Positions 36,574 through 44,938 of a stretch of 64,000 nt of DNA are shown here, in pieces; position 1 is the stretch's first letter; each line of letters starts with the position of its first letter. The stretch comes from Methylomonas sp. EFPC3. Its GTDB lineage: Bacteria > Pseudomonadota > Gammaproteobacteria > Methylococcales > Methylomonadaceae. The stretch is taken from positions 620,001-684,000 of the forward strand of contig NZ_CP116398.1 in the NCBI RefSeq assembly GCF_029643245.1, read 5' to 3'. The notes beneath the pieces are model-generated. The model had not been told where the DNA came from, made no database searches, and was given only the letters and a program-made list of their open reading frames with translations. The translations under genes and the position numbers were made by a program.

Positions 36574-37515
36574 TCAAATCTCGTTCAACAAGGCCAATTC
36601 CGCCGGATGCGGTTGCATGTAAAACGAGTTGTCGATGAAACTGTCCGGCTGGCGGCGGAAATGGTGGCGCAGCAGCGTCAACGGTACGATCAGCGGCACC
36701 TGGCCGATGCGGTAGTTTTCGATGGTGTCGGACAATTCCTGTTTGTCGTCGCTGTCCAGCGCCCGTTTCAAATAGCCTTGAATGTGTTGCAGCACGTTGA
36801 CGTGGTTGCCGCGGCTGGCGACGATTTTCAGGCAGGCCATCAATTCGGTGATGTATTCGGCGGCGATCGCCTCGATTCGGGCATCGGTGGCGCCGGCAAC
36901 GATGCGGCCCAGATGGCGCGCCCGGTTCTGGTCGTGGCTCATCGCGATCAGTTTGTGCCGGCTGTGAAAGGTCATCAAGCCGTGGGCGCTGAGGCCTTCC
37001 TCGCAGAGCTGCCGCCAACGCTGATAAACAAAAACCCGTTGAATGAAGTTTTCCCGCAAACCCGGATCGCCGAGCCGGCCCTCTTCTTCGACCGGTAGGT
37101 TAGGGAAGGCGGATTGCAGATAGCCGGCAAAAATACCGGTGCCGTTGCGGGCCGGTACTTCGTGTTTGTAAACCTTGACCCGGGTCATGCCGCAACTGGG
37201 TGAATCTTTTTTCAGGATGTAACCGCACAGGCCGTCCAGCCAGTTGGCTTGGCGGGCGGCAGCGTCGCGCAAACGGTCGGTGACGTCGAAGCTGTGGTCC
37301 TTGACGCCGACGCAGCGAATCCCATCGGCCGTTTCCCGCAGTTGCACGCAGGGGCGGGGAATGCCGAGGCCGGCTTCCACCTCCGGACAAAACGGCTTGA
37401 ACGCGAAATAGCGGCCCAGCGTGCGTTCGATATAGCTGTGGTATTTGTGGGCGCCGTCGTAACGGACTTCGTGGCCCAACAGGCAACTGCTGATGCCGAC
37501 CGGAATATTGTGCAT
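36574..37515 (-). CDS. DUF523-DUF1722 fusion protein (YbgA-related)
   Basis: The 313-residue protein joins DUF523 (about 1-150; VGISSCLLGHEVRYDG, FCPEVEAGLGIPRPCVQL, KKDSPSCGM) to DUF1722/YbgA (about 170-300; FHSRHKLIAMSHDQ). Conserved Cys residues in the first half suggest metal or thiol chemistry. Homologues often sit beside photolyase and MerR-type light regulators, as here, where it is the last gene of the run headed by the membrane protein at 44871. ATG 37515 is chosen because an upstream reading lacks domain content. Biochemical function is unknown. Confidence 0.88.
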   Translation of the reverse strand: MHNIPVGISSCLLGHEVRYDGAHKYHSYIERTLGRYFAFKPFCPEVEAGLGIPRPCVQLRETADGIRCVGVKDHSFDVTDRLRDAAARQANWLDGLCGYILKKDSPSCGMTRVKVYKHEVPARNGTGIFAGYLQSAFPNLPVEEEGRLGDPGLRENFIQRVFVYQRWRQLCEEGLSAHGLMTFHSRHKLIAMSHDQNRARHLGRIVAGATDARIEAIAAEYITELMACLKIVASRGNHVNVLQHIQGYLKRALDSDDKQELSDTIENYRIGQVPLIVPLTLLRHHFRRQPDSFIDNSFYMQPHPAELALLNEI

Positions 37516-37529
37516 GGGAGTCCTTGGAA

Positions 37530-38051
37530 TCAATGCCGGGGCGCGGCGAAAATCAGTTGGTCGGTGGCGAAACCCTGGCTGCGAGCCTGATCCAGCAGGC
37601 TGTCCAGGATCGGCTGCGCCAGATCGGGCGTGCGCGCCAGAATCCATAAATAGTCGCGGTCGGGGCCGGCGATCATTGCATATTGGTAAGCCGTCTTGTC
37701 CAGCGCGATGATGTTGTAGGCGCCGTAAAACGGTCCGAAAAACGATACTTTCAGCCGGCCCCGGTCCGGGCTGTCGATAAAGTAGGCCTTGCCTTCGGCG
37801 CTGCGGCGCTGGTTGGTTTCGGCATCGAACCCGCTGTTCAGCACTCTGACGCCGCCGTCCTCGCGCAGGCTATATTCGGCGCGGATCTCGCTCAGACCGC
37901 GTTCGAAGCGGTGGTCCAACCGGGCGATCTCGTGCCAGGTGCCCAGATAGCGCGGCAATTCGAAACCTTCGACCACGGTCAAGCCTTCCGGTATGCCGGT
38001 GCAGCCGGTCGACAGTAGCAAAGTTAGTAACAGTATCGGAATCAATTGCAT
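37530..38051 (-). CDS. blc: Bacterial lipocalin (Blc-like outer-membrane lipoprotein)
   Basis: The 173-residue protein has a lipoprotein signal with lipobox LSTGC near residue 17. The lipocalin core follows, with YLGTWHEIARLDHRFERG, the structurally conserved GxW region, LKVSFFGPFYGAYNIIAL and YLWILARTP. Blc-type lipocalins bind lysophospholipids or fatty acids and are induced by membrane stress. It sits between the photolyase gene (4-base gap) and the DUF523/DUF1722 gene (14-base gap), in one operon. ATG 38051 matches the signal peptide start. Confidence 0.92.
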   Translation of the reverse strand: MQLIPILLLTLLLSTGCTGIPEGLTVVEGFELPRYLGTWHEIARLDHRFERGLSEIRAEYSLREDGGVRVLNSGFDAETNQRRSAEGKAYFIDSPDRGRLKVSFFGPFYGAYNIIALDKTAYQYAMIAGPDRDYLWILARTPDLAQPILDSLLDQARSQGFATDQLIFAAPRH

Positions 38052-38055
38052 GGGC

Positions 38056-39441
38056 TCAGGCCTGTTGGTTGGAAAGTTGAATTTGATATTGGGCTTTGAT
38101 GCGGCGGCTTTGCTCGGCATGATTTACCCGCGGCGGCGGATAATCGCCGGCCAGCGGCGCCTTTTCCCAGTTGTGAATGGCTTTGGCCGAATAAGGTTGC
38201 AGTTCCGGCAGCCAGGTCTTGATGTAACGGCAGTCGGGATCGAACTTTTTCTGTTGCAGCCAGGGATTGAAAATCCGGAAATAGGGTTGGGCGTCGCAGC
38301 CGGTCGACGCCGCCCACTGCCAGTTGCCGTTGTTCACGCAAGGGTCGTAATCCAGCAAATGTTGGGCGAAGTAACGTTCGCCCCAGCGCCAGGACACATG
38401 CAGGTCCTTGACCAGGAACGAGGCCACGACCATCCGCAGCCGGTTTTGCATCCAGCCGGTCTGGTTCAGTTCCCGCATCGCGGCGTCGACGATGGGAAAT
38501 CCTGTTTGGCCGTTGGCCCAGGCCCAGAAATCGTCTTGGGCATTACGCCAGCGCAGGCCGTTCAGGCGGAGGTCGAAGGCGTGGCCGAAGACGTGCGGAA
38601 AGTGGTAGGCGATGTGGCTGAAAAAATCCCGCCAGTACAATTGGCGCAACAGCGCATGGTCCGGTCCAAGGTCAACCTGGATGGCCTGATGGGCTTCGCG
38701 TACCGAGCAGCAGCCAAACTTCAGATACGGCGACAAATGGCTGGTGGCGTCGAGTTCCGGAAAGTCGCGGGTCTCGCTGTAATCGCGCCGCGCAGTCAAT
38801 GCCGATAACTGTTGCTGCGCCGCGCGCCGGCCGCCGGCAAAGGCATTCTGTTGCGGCCGGCTCAAGGTTTGCAGCAGCTCGGATCTTTCCATAGCGAGCG
38901 GCTCGCTGACCAGTCGGCCATTCGCCAGTCCGCTTGGTGCCGCCACCGGATTCTGGATAGCCTTTTTATAAAAGGCGGTAAACACCTGATAGGGCAAGCC
39001 TTTGCCGGTCAGTACATATTCCGGCTCGTTCAGCAACAGATCCGCGTGGCTATGAAAGTCCAGCCCCAGTTTTTGGCAGCATTGCTGAATCTCCTGATCG
39101 CGCTCGCGGGCGAAAGGGGTGTAATCGCGGTTGACGAACACGGCTTCGATGCGCAACTGCTGTTGCAGTTGTTCGACGACCGCTTCCGGTCGATCGCCGA
39201 ATAGATAGAGGCGGCCGCCGTTTGCCAGACAGTCCGCTTGCAAATCGCTTAACGATTCCAGCATGAATTGCAGTGCCGGCCGGCTTTGGTAGGGATGGGC
39301 CTCGATCTGGCGCGGATCGAAAACGAAACAGGCCAGCACCCGCTGCGAGCTTTTCAATGCCGCGTTCAAGGCGGTGTTGTCGGTCAGACGTAGGTCGCGG
39401 CGGAATATAAATAAGGAAGTTCGGTAGCGCGGTGTGCTCAT
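38056..39441 (-). CDS. phrB: Deoxyribodipyrimidine photolyase
   Basis: The 461-residue protein has the antenna-binding Rossmann domain at the N-terminus (LFIFRRDLRLTDNTAL) and the FAD-binding helical domain at the C-terminus. Motifs include SHLSPYLKFGCCSVRE, LYWRDFFSHIAYHFP, TGFPIVDAAMREL, MQNRLRMVVASFLVKDL and WQWAASTGCDAQPYFRIFN. It repairs UV-induced cyclobutane pyrimidine dimers using blue light. ATG 39441 is where the family start lies, 5 bases after the preceding stop. Its company (lipocalin, short LOV protein, DUF523) points to light-induced expression. Confidence 0.95.
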   Translation of the reverse strand: MSTPRYRTSLFIFRRDLRLTDNTALNAALKSSQRVLACFVFDPRQIEAHPYQSRPALQFMLESLSDLQADCLANGGRLYLFGDRPEAVVEQLQQQLRIEAVFVNRDYTPFARERDQEIQQCCQKLGLDFHSHADLLLNEPEYVLTGKGLPYQVFTAFYKKAIQNPVAAPSGLANGRLVSEPLAMERSELLQTLSRPQQNAFAGGRRAAQQQLSALTARRDYSETRDFPELDATSHLSPYLKFGCCSVREAHQAIQVDLGPDHALLRQLYWRDFFSHIAYHFPHVFGHAFDLRLNGLRWRNAQDDFWAWANGQTGFPIVDAAMRELNQTGWMQNRLRMVVASFLVKDLHVSWRWGERYFAQHLLDYDPCVNNGNWQWAASTGCDAQPYFRIFNPWLQQKKFDPDCRYIKTWLPELQPYSAKAIHNWEKAPLAGDYPPPRVNHAEQSRRIKAQYQIQLSNQQA

Positions 39442-39446
39442 CGCGA

Positions 39447-39956
39447 TCAGCAGTCGCCCCAATGGTTGGTCATCTGCAGGCAATTGAAGAAAATGTTGGG
39501 GTAATACTGGTAAATCACCCAGCGCAGCATCAAATCCAGAACCGCCGCAACGGTCAGCAAGCGGGCCAGCACCGCCCAATGGCGGGCGCCGGTTTTATCG
39601 GAGCAGCGCCAGACCGCACCGATCCAGTAAATCAAGGGTAGCGCCATGATGATATGCATCGTCACCCAGCTGGCGACGGTGAACTCGCCTTCCTGGATTC
39701 GATAATCGATCAGGAACAGCACGGCGTTGTACAAAACGAAAAACGGATAGAACGCGTCTTTCAAGCGCAGGTAACCCAACCAGCTCCATTGCAGGTAATA
39801 GTAAAGGCTGGGCGGTTCGCGCTCCTCCCATGCCTCTGCCGGTTCCGGCGTCAGGTAAAACACCAGCAGGCCGAGGCCGATCGCCACCAACAAGGCTTCG
39901 TACCATCTGATGAACGAGGTAAAGGCAAATAACGCGGACAGGCTGTCGATCAACAT
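39447..39956 (-). CDS. Integral membrane protein of unknown function, upstream of phrB
   Basis: The 169-residue protein has about four membrane-spanning helices (around 17-35, 65-85, 95-115 and 125-150) with a charged loop EPAEAWEEREPP between the first two. I do not recognise a family with confidence. It lies 21 bases after the TIGR01777 gene and 5 bases before phrB, so it is part of the same operon. A TTGTACAA palindrome occurs once in the coding region (39727-39734) without a partner at the expected spacing. Confidence 0.75.
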   Translation of the reverse strand: MLIDSLSALFAFTSFIRWYEALLVAIGLGLLVFYLTPEPAEAWEEREPPSLYYYLQWSWLGYLRLKDAFYPFFVLYNAVLFLIDYRIQEGEFTVASWVTMHIIMALPLIYWIGAVWRCSDKTGARHWAVLARLLTVAAVLDLMLRWVIYQYYPNIFFNCLQMTNHWGDC

Positions 39957-39977
39957 GGGATTACCGATCTTTTCGGG

Positions 39978-40886
39978 TCAGGAGTTATGCAAAATCGCGT
40001 CGAGCGCGGGGCGCAGCCGACTATACTGAAACTCGAAGCCTTGTGCCAACAGGCGTTCCGGTTTCACCCGCTGGCTGCCGAGCACCAAGGCGGCCATTTC
40101 GCCGAGCAACAACTTCAACAGTCCGGCCGGTAACGGCAGTAACATCGGTCGGCCCAACACTTCGGCTAAGCTCAGGCTGAACTCGCGATTAGTGACCGGT
40201 TCCGGCGCCGTGGCGTTGTAGGCGCCGCTCATGGTCGGATCGGCGATCATCGCTTCGGCAATGTCGAGCCAATCATCCAGGTGAATCCACGACATCCATT
40301 GCCGGCCGTTGCCCATGCTGCCGCCCAGGCCGAGTCGGAACGCCGGCAGCATGCGTTGCAACAAACCGCCGCCGCGGCCCAGCACCAGACCGGTACGGAT
40401 CAGGCAGACCCTGCTGCCGTGATCCGCGGCGGCCAATGCCGCGGCCTCCCAGTCGGCGCACAATTGTTGGGCGAAATCGGTTTTGGCCGGACTGGTCTCG
40501 CTGAGTACGCTATCGCCCTGGTCGCCGTAAATGCCGATCGCGGAGCCGTTGACCAACACCGGCGCTTTGCTGCCGGCGGCGATCCAGGTGACCAGCGCTC
40601 GAGTCAGTTCGATCCGGCTGTCGCGTAAAATCTGTTTGCGGGCTGCGGTCCAGTACCGGTCGAAAATACCGGCACCGGCCAGATTCACCACGGCGTCGAA
40701 GGCGCCGGCGTCGGGCAGGTCGGCGAAGCGGGTGACCGCGCCGACAGCGCTGCCGAATTGCTGGCGAATCTTTGCCGCGTCGCGGCCAAATACGGTGACA
40801 GTGTATTGTTTGGCCAACAAGCGGCGGGCGAGGGCGCTGCCCAAGAAGCCGGTGCCACCGGTGATCAAAATCGAGGTTGAGGTCAT
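39978..40886 (-). CDS. TIGR01777-family NAD(P)-binding epimerase (YfcH-like)
   Basis: The 302-residue extended SDR protein opens with the Rossmann motif ILITGGTGFLGSALARRL and has NLAGAGIFDRYW, GSAIGIYGDQGD with the active-site Tyr, and a C-terminal DUF1731 segment (REFSLSLAEVLGRP to QRVKPERLLAQGFEFQY). The family is predicted to act on nucleotide sugars or related compounds, but substrates are not known. It is 38 bases after msrQ and 21 before the membrane protein gene. Such genes recur in light-induced clusters with phrB. Confidence 0.88.
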   Translation of the reverse strand: MTSTSILITGGTGFLGSALARRLLAKQYTVTVFGRDAAKIRQQFGSAVGAVTRFADLPDAGAFDAVVNLAGAGIFDRYWTAARKQILRDSRIELTRALVTWIAAGSKAPVLVNGSAIGIYGDQGDSVLSETSPAKTDFAQQLCADWEAAALAAADHGSRVCLIRTGLVLGRGGGLLQRMLPAFRLGLGGSMGNGRQWMSWIHLDDWLDIAEAMIADPTMSGAYNATAPEPVTNREFSLSLAEVLGRPMLLPLPAGLLKLLLGEMAALVLGSQRVKPERLLAQGFEFQYSRLRPALDAILHNS

Positions 40887-40924
40887 GGCGATTTCTCCAA
40901 ACTTATCGGCAACAGGCTGCTGGC

Positions 40925-41566
40925 TTAGTCGGCCCGGTCCGGGTTAGCGGCTTGAGGCTTGGCAGCCGCGGTTTGCCCGAAACGGCGGTTTTTCAGCCAA
41001 ACCAAGCCGCGGAAACCCATCAACATAGCCAGTACCAATAAATAGAACAGCGGTTCCGCCAAATTGCCCTTCAATTGCCAGAAGTAATGGACGATGGCCG
41101 CGGCCGCCGCCAGATAAATGTAACGGTGCAGTTTCTTCCAGGTTTTGCCGAGCCGCTTCTTGGCGACTTTGGGCGAGGTAACCGCCAACAGGAATAGAAT
41201 CAGGTAGGCCAGCAGGCCGAACCACAGATAACTGCTTTGCAGAATATCGATGCCGATCAGCGGCCAAACCCAGGCCTGGTCGGCACTCAAATAACCGAGC
41301 AGGTGCAAGGTGGCATAGAAAAACGCGGTCAGGCCGAACAGTTGGCGGTAGTCGGTCATCCCGCGCCAATTGGTCATGGTTTGCAGTGGAGTGATAGCCA
41401 GTGTGATGCATAAAAAGCGCAACGACCAGTCGCCTAGGTAAATATGCATTGCCTGAATCGGGTTCGAGCCCAAACGGTTCCAGCCGATTTCCAGCAACAG
41501 CCACAGGAGCGGTGCCGCGCAGCTTACCAGAGTGATCGGCCAGAGCCGGTTGATCAGGGCGTCCAT
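40925..41566 (-). CDS. msrQ: MsrQ haem-binding membrane subunit of periplasmic methionine sulfoxide reductase
   Basis: The 213-residue protein has about six transmembrane helices of the ferric reductase-like fold, with histidines in MHIYLGDWSLR, ATLHLLGYL, LHRYIYLAAAAAIVHYFW placed as haem ligands. MsrQ passes quinol-derived electrons to MsrP, which repairs oxidised methionines in periplasmic proteins. Its ATG overlaps the msrP stop by one base. The C-terminus is a short polar tail. Length and topology are usual. Confidence 0.93.
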   Translation of the reverse strand: MDALINRLWPITLVSCAAPLLWLLLEIGWNRLGSNPIQAMHIYLGDWSLRFLCITLAITPLQTMTNWRGMTDYRQLFGLTAFFYATLHLLGYLSADQAWVWPLIGIDILQSSYLWFGLLAYLILFLLAVTSPKVAKKRLGKTWKKLHRYIYLAAAAAIVHYFWQLKGNLAEPLFYLLVLAMLMGFRGLVWLKNRRFGQTAAAKPQAANPDRAD

Positions 41567-42516
41567 CAGAAGAAATGCCCCAGGTCCATATCACTGTACA
41601 AGCCTGCCACCTGTTCGCCGTAACCGTTGAACAATTCGGTCCGCCGCCGCGGCGTGAAAAAGTCGGAGCCCAGCGGCCGCTCGCTGGCCTGACTCCAGCG
41701 CGGATGCGGCACTGCCGGATTGACGTTGGCGTAGAAGCCGTATTCTTCGGGCGCAAACCGGTTCCAGCTGGTTTGAGGTGGCCTCCGGCACAGTTCGATT
41801 CTGACGATTGCTTTGGCGCTCTTGAAGCCGTATTTCCACGGCACCACCAAACGCAAGGGGGCGCCGTTCTGTTTGGGCAAGGTTTCGCCATAGGCACCGA
41901 CCGCCAGAATGGTGAGCGGATGAACCGCTTCGTCGATGCGCAAGCCTTCTTCATAGGGCCAAGCCAACATGGCTTGTTGCCGCAGCCGCGGCATCGCTTC
42001 CGGCTGGCTGGCGCTGATGAATTTGACGAACTTGGCGGACGACAACGGTTGTGCCAGCTGTAACAAATCGCTTAGGGCAAAACCGACCCAAGGCACGACC
42101 ATGGACCAGCCTTCCACGCAGCGGAAACGATACAGGTATTCGCGCAGTGGAAAGCGTTTCAGCAAATCCTCCACCCGGTAGCTGAGCGGATTTTCGACCT
42201 CGCCGCCGATCTCCACCGACCAAGGATCGATCCGCAATCGTTGAGCCAAACGGGTGCTGTCTTCTTTATTGAAGGCAAACTCGTAATAGTTGGTGTAATT
42301 CAGCATCAACTCGGCTGGGGTTGCTGTCAAACCGACAGTTTGCGGACCGCCGGACGGTAGAGCCAACCAGTTTCGCGGCCTTGCGTTGGCGGTGTCTGCG
42401 GCGGAAACGCCTACCGCAAGCGCGGCGATGGCCTTCATTAAGGTACGGCGTTGCCTGAATACTGCCGGATCGGTAATCTCGCTGCTCGGAATGGGTTGGC
42501 GGGTTTGAATCAACAT
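41566..42516 (-). CDS. msrP: MsrP periplasmic methionine sulfoxide reductase, molybdopterin subunit
   Basis: The 316-residue protein has a Tat-like N-terminus (RQRRTLMKAIAAL) and the sulfite-oxidase-type molybdopterin fold with the molybdenum-ligand Cys in FRCVEGWSMVVPW. Other family segments are YEFAFNKEDS, KYGFKSAKAI and NVNPAVPHPRWSQA. It reduces methionine sulfoxide in oxidised periplasmic proteins, with electrons from MsrQ, encoded directly after it. It fits an operon for photo-oxidative stress. Confidence 0.95.
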   Translation of the reverse strand: MLIQTRQPIPSSEITDPAVFRQRRTLMKAIAALAVGVSAADTANARPRNWLALPSGGPQTVGLTATPAELMLNYTNYYEFAFNKEDSTRLAQRLRIDPWSVEIGGEVENPLSYRVEDLLKRFPLREYLYRFRCVEGWSMVVPWVGFALSDLLQLAQPLSSAKFVKFISASQPEAMPRLRQQAMLAWPYEEGLRIDEAVHPLTILAVGAYGETLPKQNGAPLRLVVPWKYGFKSAKAIVRIELCRRPPQTSWNRFAPEEYGFYANVNPAVPHPRWSQASERPLGSDFFTPRRRTELFNGYGEQVAGLYSDMDLGHFF

Positions 42517-42567
42517 AGTTGCGGCCGACAGTAGGAGGCGAGCCTCGCGCTCAGACGTTACCGGACC

Positions 42568-43389
42568 TTATTTCTTACCTTTCGGAATCCAGCCGAGCAG
42601 TTGGCGGATTTTCCGTTCGGTAATGAAGGCCAGCGAAAATAACTGGATGAAGTTCTCGGCTTCGATCAGATCCAGGCCGATATTGGCCGGGACCATTTCT
42701 TTGCGGGTGCCGAACATCCGGTCCCACAGCGCCAGCACGATGCCGTAATTGCTGTCGTGTTCGCTGCGTAGCGTGGAGTGATGGGTGCGGTGTAACGCCG
42801 GGGTGATGATGAATTGCGATAGCGCATCTTCGTTCGGCACGCGGATGTTGGCGTGGTGGAAAAAGATGAAAAACAACTCGACGATTTCGATCGACAGCAC
42901 CAAGTAGGCATCGACGCCGATCACCACCACGAACAGGCACTTGTAGCCGATTTCCAGCAGTAAATCGAACACGTGAAACCTGAAGCCGGTCGACACGTTA
43001 AACGACTTGTCGCTGTGGTGAATCTTATGAAACCGCCATAAATACTCCGATTTGTGGCTGGCATAGTGCCAGGCGTAAATCGCCAGATCGAAACAGGCGA
43101 AAGCCAGCAGCCATTTCAGCGGTCCGTTCGGCATCGCACTCAATAAGCCGTGCCCGGCGAATTGCTGAGCAACCAGAAACAAAGATGAGGCTCGCAGAAT
43201 GGCCAGAATCAGGTTGTTTACCAGGAAGGCCATGGTGTTGGTGACAATCGACTCCTTATACACCTTGGGTGGGAAATAGCGGTAAGGCCGTTTCTTTTCC
43301 AGCGCCAGCAAGAACAAAAAAGCCAGTATCGCCAAGCCGAACAGGCCTTGGTTGAATAACATGCCGTTTTCACTGCCGATTGCGTTCAT
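42568..43389 (-). CDS. Fatty acid hydroxylase / sterol desaturase superfamily membrane protein
   Basis: The 273-residue protein has several transmembrane helices and the histidine clusters that bind the di-iron centre: HYASHKSEY, HKIHHSDKS, FFHHANIR and HRTHHS. Members hydroxylate or desaturate lipid chains using oxygen. It lies between msrP (51 bases) and the short LOV gene (21 bases). Lipid remodelling would fit the lipocalin further along the operon, but the substrate cannot be stated. Confidence 0.9.
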   Translation of the reverse strand: MNAIGSENGMLFNQGLFGLAILAFLFLLALEKKRPYRYFPPKVYKESIVTNTMAFLVNNLILAILRASSLFLVAQQFAGHGLLSAMPNGPLKWLLAFACFDLAIYAWHYASHKSEYLWRFHKIHHSDKSFNVSTGFRFHVFDLLLEIGYKCLFVVVIGVDAYLVLSIEIVELFFIFFHHANIRVPNEDALSQFIITPALHRTHHSTLRSEHDSNYGIVLALWDRMFGTRKEMVPANIGLDLIEAENFIQLFSLAFITERKIRQLLGWIPKGKK

Positions 43390-43410
43390 GGCGTCACCGG
43401 TTGCTTGTAG

Positions 43411-43866
43411 TTAAGGGCGCGAGCTAGCGTTCAGTAGGTCGGTCAGACTTTTGATTTCGGTATCGGCATCGACCTGATGAGTAATGTCGTATTGCACGCC
43501 GAGGTAATAAATAACCCGCTGTTTACGGTCGAACAACGGCACGATTTTGAGCCGGTTATGAAACAAGCTGCCGTCCTTACGGTAATTGCGCAGCGTGACT
43601 TCGACCGCTTCGTGGCGCTGCATCGCCTCCGCAATTTGGAAGCGCGCTTCTTGGTCGCGGTCCTTGCCTTGCAAAAACCGACAATTGTGGCCGATGATTT
43701 CGTCCTGGCCATACCCGGTCAAGCGTTCGAAGGCTTTGTTGGCATAAACGATCGGTGCGTCTTCTTGGTCTGGGTCGGCAAGCGTCACGCCATTCACGCA
43801 TTCGTCAAGAATGGCCGACAACACTTGCGGAATCAGTCCGTTATCTTTTTCAACGACAAAAGCCAT
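43411..43866 (-). CDS. Short LOV (blue-light sensing PAS) protein
   Basis: The 151-residue protein is a single LOV domain without an output domain. It carries the signature GHNCRFLQGKDRDQ, in which the Cys forms the photo-adduct with flavin, and the flavin-contacting NYRKDGSLFHN and YYLGVQYDITHQ. Short flanking helices (residues 1-20 and 130-151) are as in the short LOV proteins of Pseudomonas putida, which are thought to act by binding a LitR-type regulator. Here a LitR/CarH-like protein is encoded at 50263. It is followed by the hydroxylase-like gene in the same operon. Confidence 0.92.
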   Translation of the reverse strand: MAFVVEKDNGLIPQVLSAILDECVNGVTLADPDQEDAPIVYANKAFERLTGYGQDEIIGHNCRFLQGKDRDQEARFQIAEAMQRHEAVEVTLRNYRKDGSLFHNRLKIVPLFDRKQRVIYYLGVQYDITHQVDADTEIKSLTDLLNASSRP

Positions 43867-43878
43867 AAATACACTCCA

Positions 43879-44376
43879 CTAAGCTTGGGCTGTTGGATTG
43901 GAATCGTACATAATCAGATTTTTGATCTGTTCTACGGTGTTTTCCGCGCCTTCTTCGATCGCGCAACGGATCAGTTTTTCGAAAGGCCGCATGAATATGT
44001 CCAGTTGCAGAAATTCGAACCGGAAGGTAAGGCGGGTCTGCGGCCGGTCGCCCTCCGGCTGTAGCAGGTAACTTTGTCGGTAAGGCTGAGTCAGGCCTTG
44101 CACGGCCAGCTTGGTCAGGGGTTGGTACTCGGCGATTTCGAATACCGATTCGACTTCTTCGCCGCTGTCGTGGCGAATCTGCCGGGCTTTGGCGCCGACA
44201 AAGACTTGTTCGCCGTCCAATGGCTCGAAATCCACCAAGTCTGCCGCCCATTTTGGATAATTTTCAAAAAAGCCGTGGCCGACGAACTCGAATACCTCAC
44301 TTAATGGTTGTTCTATCTCGATACTGGCCTCGGCGGCCACCGGTTTGTTGGCGTCGAACGGTAGTTTGATTTGCAT
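43879..44376 (-). CDS. SRPBCC-fold protein (polyketide cyclase/START-like)
   Basis: The 165-residue protein shows the SRPBCC helix-grip pattern: an initial strand ASIEIEQPLSEVFEFVG, GFFENYPKWAADLVDFEPL, central strands, and a long C-terminal helix (FEKLIRCAIEEGAENTVEQIK). Such proteins hold hydrophobic ligands, and the exact function is not known. It starts 69 bases after the membrane protein gene and ends 12 bases before the short LOV gene, so it belongs to the light-response run. Confidence 0.82.
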   Translation of the reverse strand: MQIKLPFDANKPVAAEASIEIEQPLSEVFEFVGHGFFENYPKWAADLVDFEPLDGEQVFVGAKARQIRHDSGEEVESVFEIAEYQPLTKLAVQGLTQPYRQSYLLQPEGDRPQTRLTFRFEFLQLDIFMRPFEKLIRCAIEEGAENTVEQIKNLIMYDSNPTAQA

Positions 44377-44445
44377 TGCTGCTTCCCCCTGGTTGGCGGC
44401 GCTGAGAAAACGCCAGGTGAGGCCGGACTTTCCTGTCCGGTCTGC

Positions 44446-44871
44446 TTATGATCGCGGCCGCGGATCGCGCAGCGCGGCGCATCCTCCGTAGAGTAAATGC
44501 GATAAACCGGAGTAAACCAAAAGCTGGCGGTAGTTGTCGTCTACTTCGATCTGGTTGATCGAACAATAGAACTCAAGCGAGGCAATCAACAACAGAAAAA
44601 ATATGCCTAATGCCGCCAACGCTTCCGGCCGGTTGTCCAGTTTGTAGAAACTATAGACCGCAACTTGCATCAAGCACAGATAAAACATCATCAGCCGCAT
44701 GTTATTGGCCAATGGCCCGTACAAATCGCTGTTATCGGTAAAAAATAGCGGATTGCCGAGTATGGCGGCGATGCCGCCGATCAGTAGCGTAATCACGGCG
44801 GCATTGAAATTGACCTGCAACACCAGCTGCAAAAAATTTAAGGTTCTAACGGATGCTGTTTGGTTTTGCAT
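44446..44871 (-). CDS. Membrane protein of unknown function, head of the light/oxidative-stress run
   Basis: The 141-residue protein has about four predicted helices (LLIGGIAAILGNPLFF, MMFYLCLMQVAVYSFY, ALGIFFLLLIASLEFY, LVYSGLSHLLYGG). No family recognised. It is the first of eleven minus-strand genes with short gaps, down to 36574, so the operon promoter should lie in 44872-44938, which is shared with the ftsH terminator. I see no paired TGTACA element there. Confidence 0.75.
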   Translation of the reverse strand: MQNQTASVRTLNFLQLVLQVNFNAAVITLLIGGIAAILGNPLFFTDNSDLYGPLANNMRLMMFYLCLMQVAVYSFYKLDNRPEALAALGIFFLLLIASLEFYCSINQIEVDDNYRQLLVYSGLSHLLYGGCAALRDPRPRS

Positions 44872-44885
44872 ATTGCTAACCTCTG

Positions 44886-44923
44886 AAAAAAATACCCTCC
44901 AGGAGTACAGCGTTTGGAGGGTA
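44886..44923 (-). terminator. Rho-independent terminator after ftsH
   Basis: On the minus strand TACCCTCC (44923-44916) pairs with GGAGGGTA (44900-44893) across a 15-base loop and is followed by TTTTTTT. It lies 16 bases after the ftsH stop. Confidence 0.85.
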
Positions 44924-44938
44924 CATAGAGGAGGACTG

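Noticed and set aside
37516-37647. N-terminal extension of the DUF523/DUF1722 protein
   Set aside because: The added 44 residues overlap the lipocalin gene, are Pro/Arg/Gly-rich and have no domain match.
44903-44926. GTACA pair upstream of the light-response run as a LitR operator
   Set aside because: The two copies are 16 bases apart rather than 18, and they form part of the ftsH terminator stem-loop.
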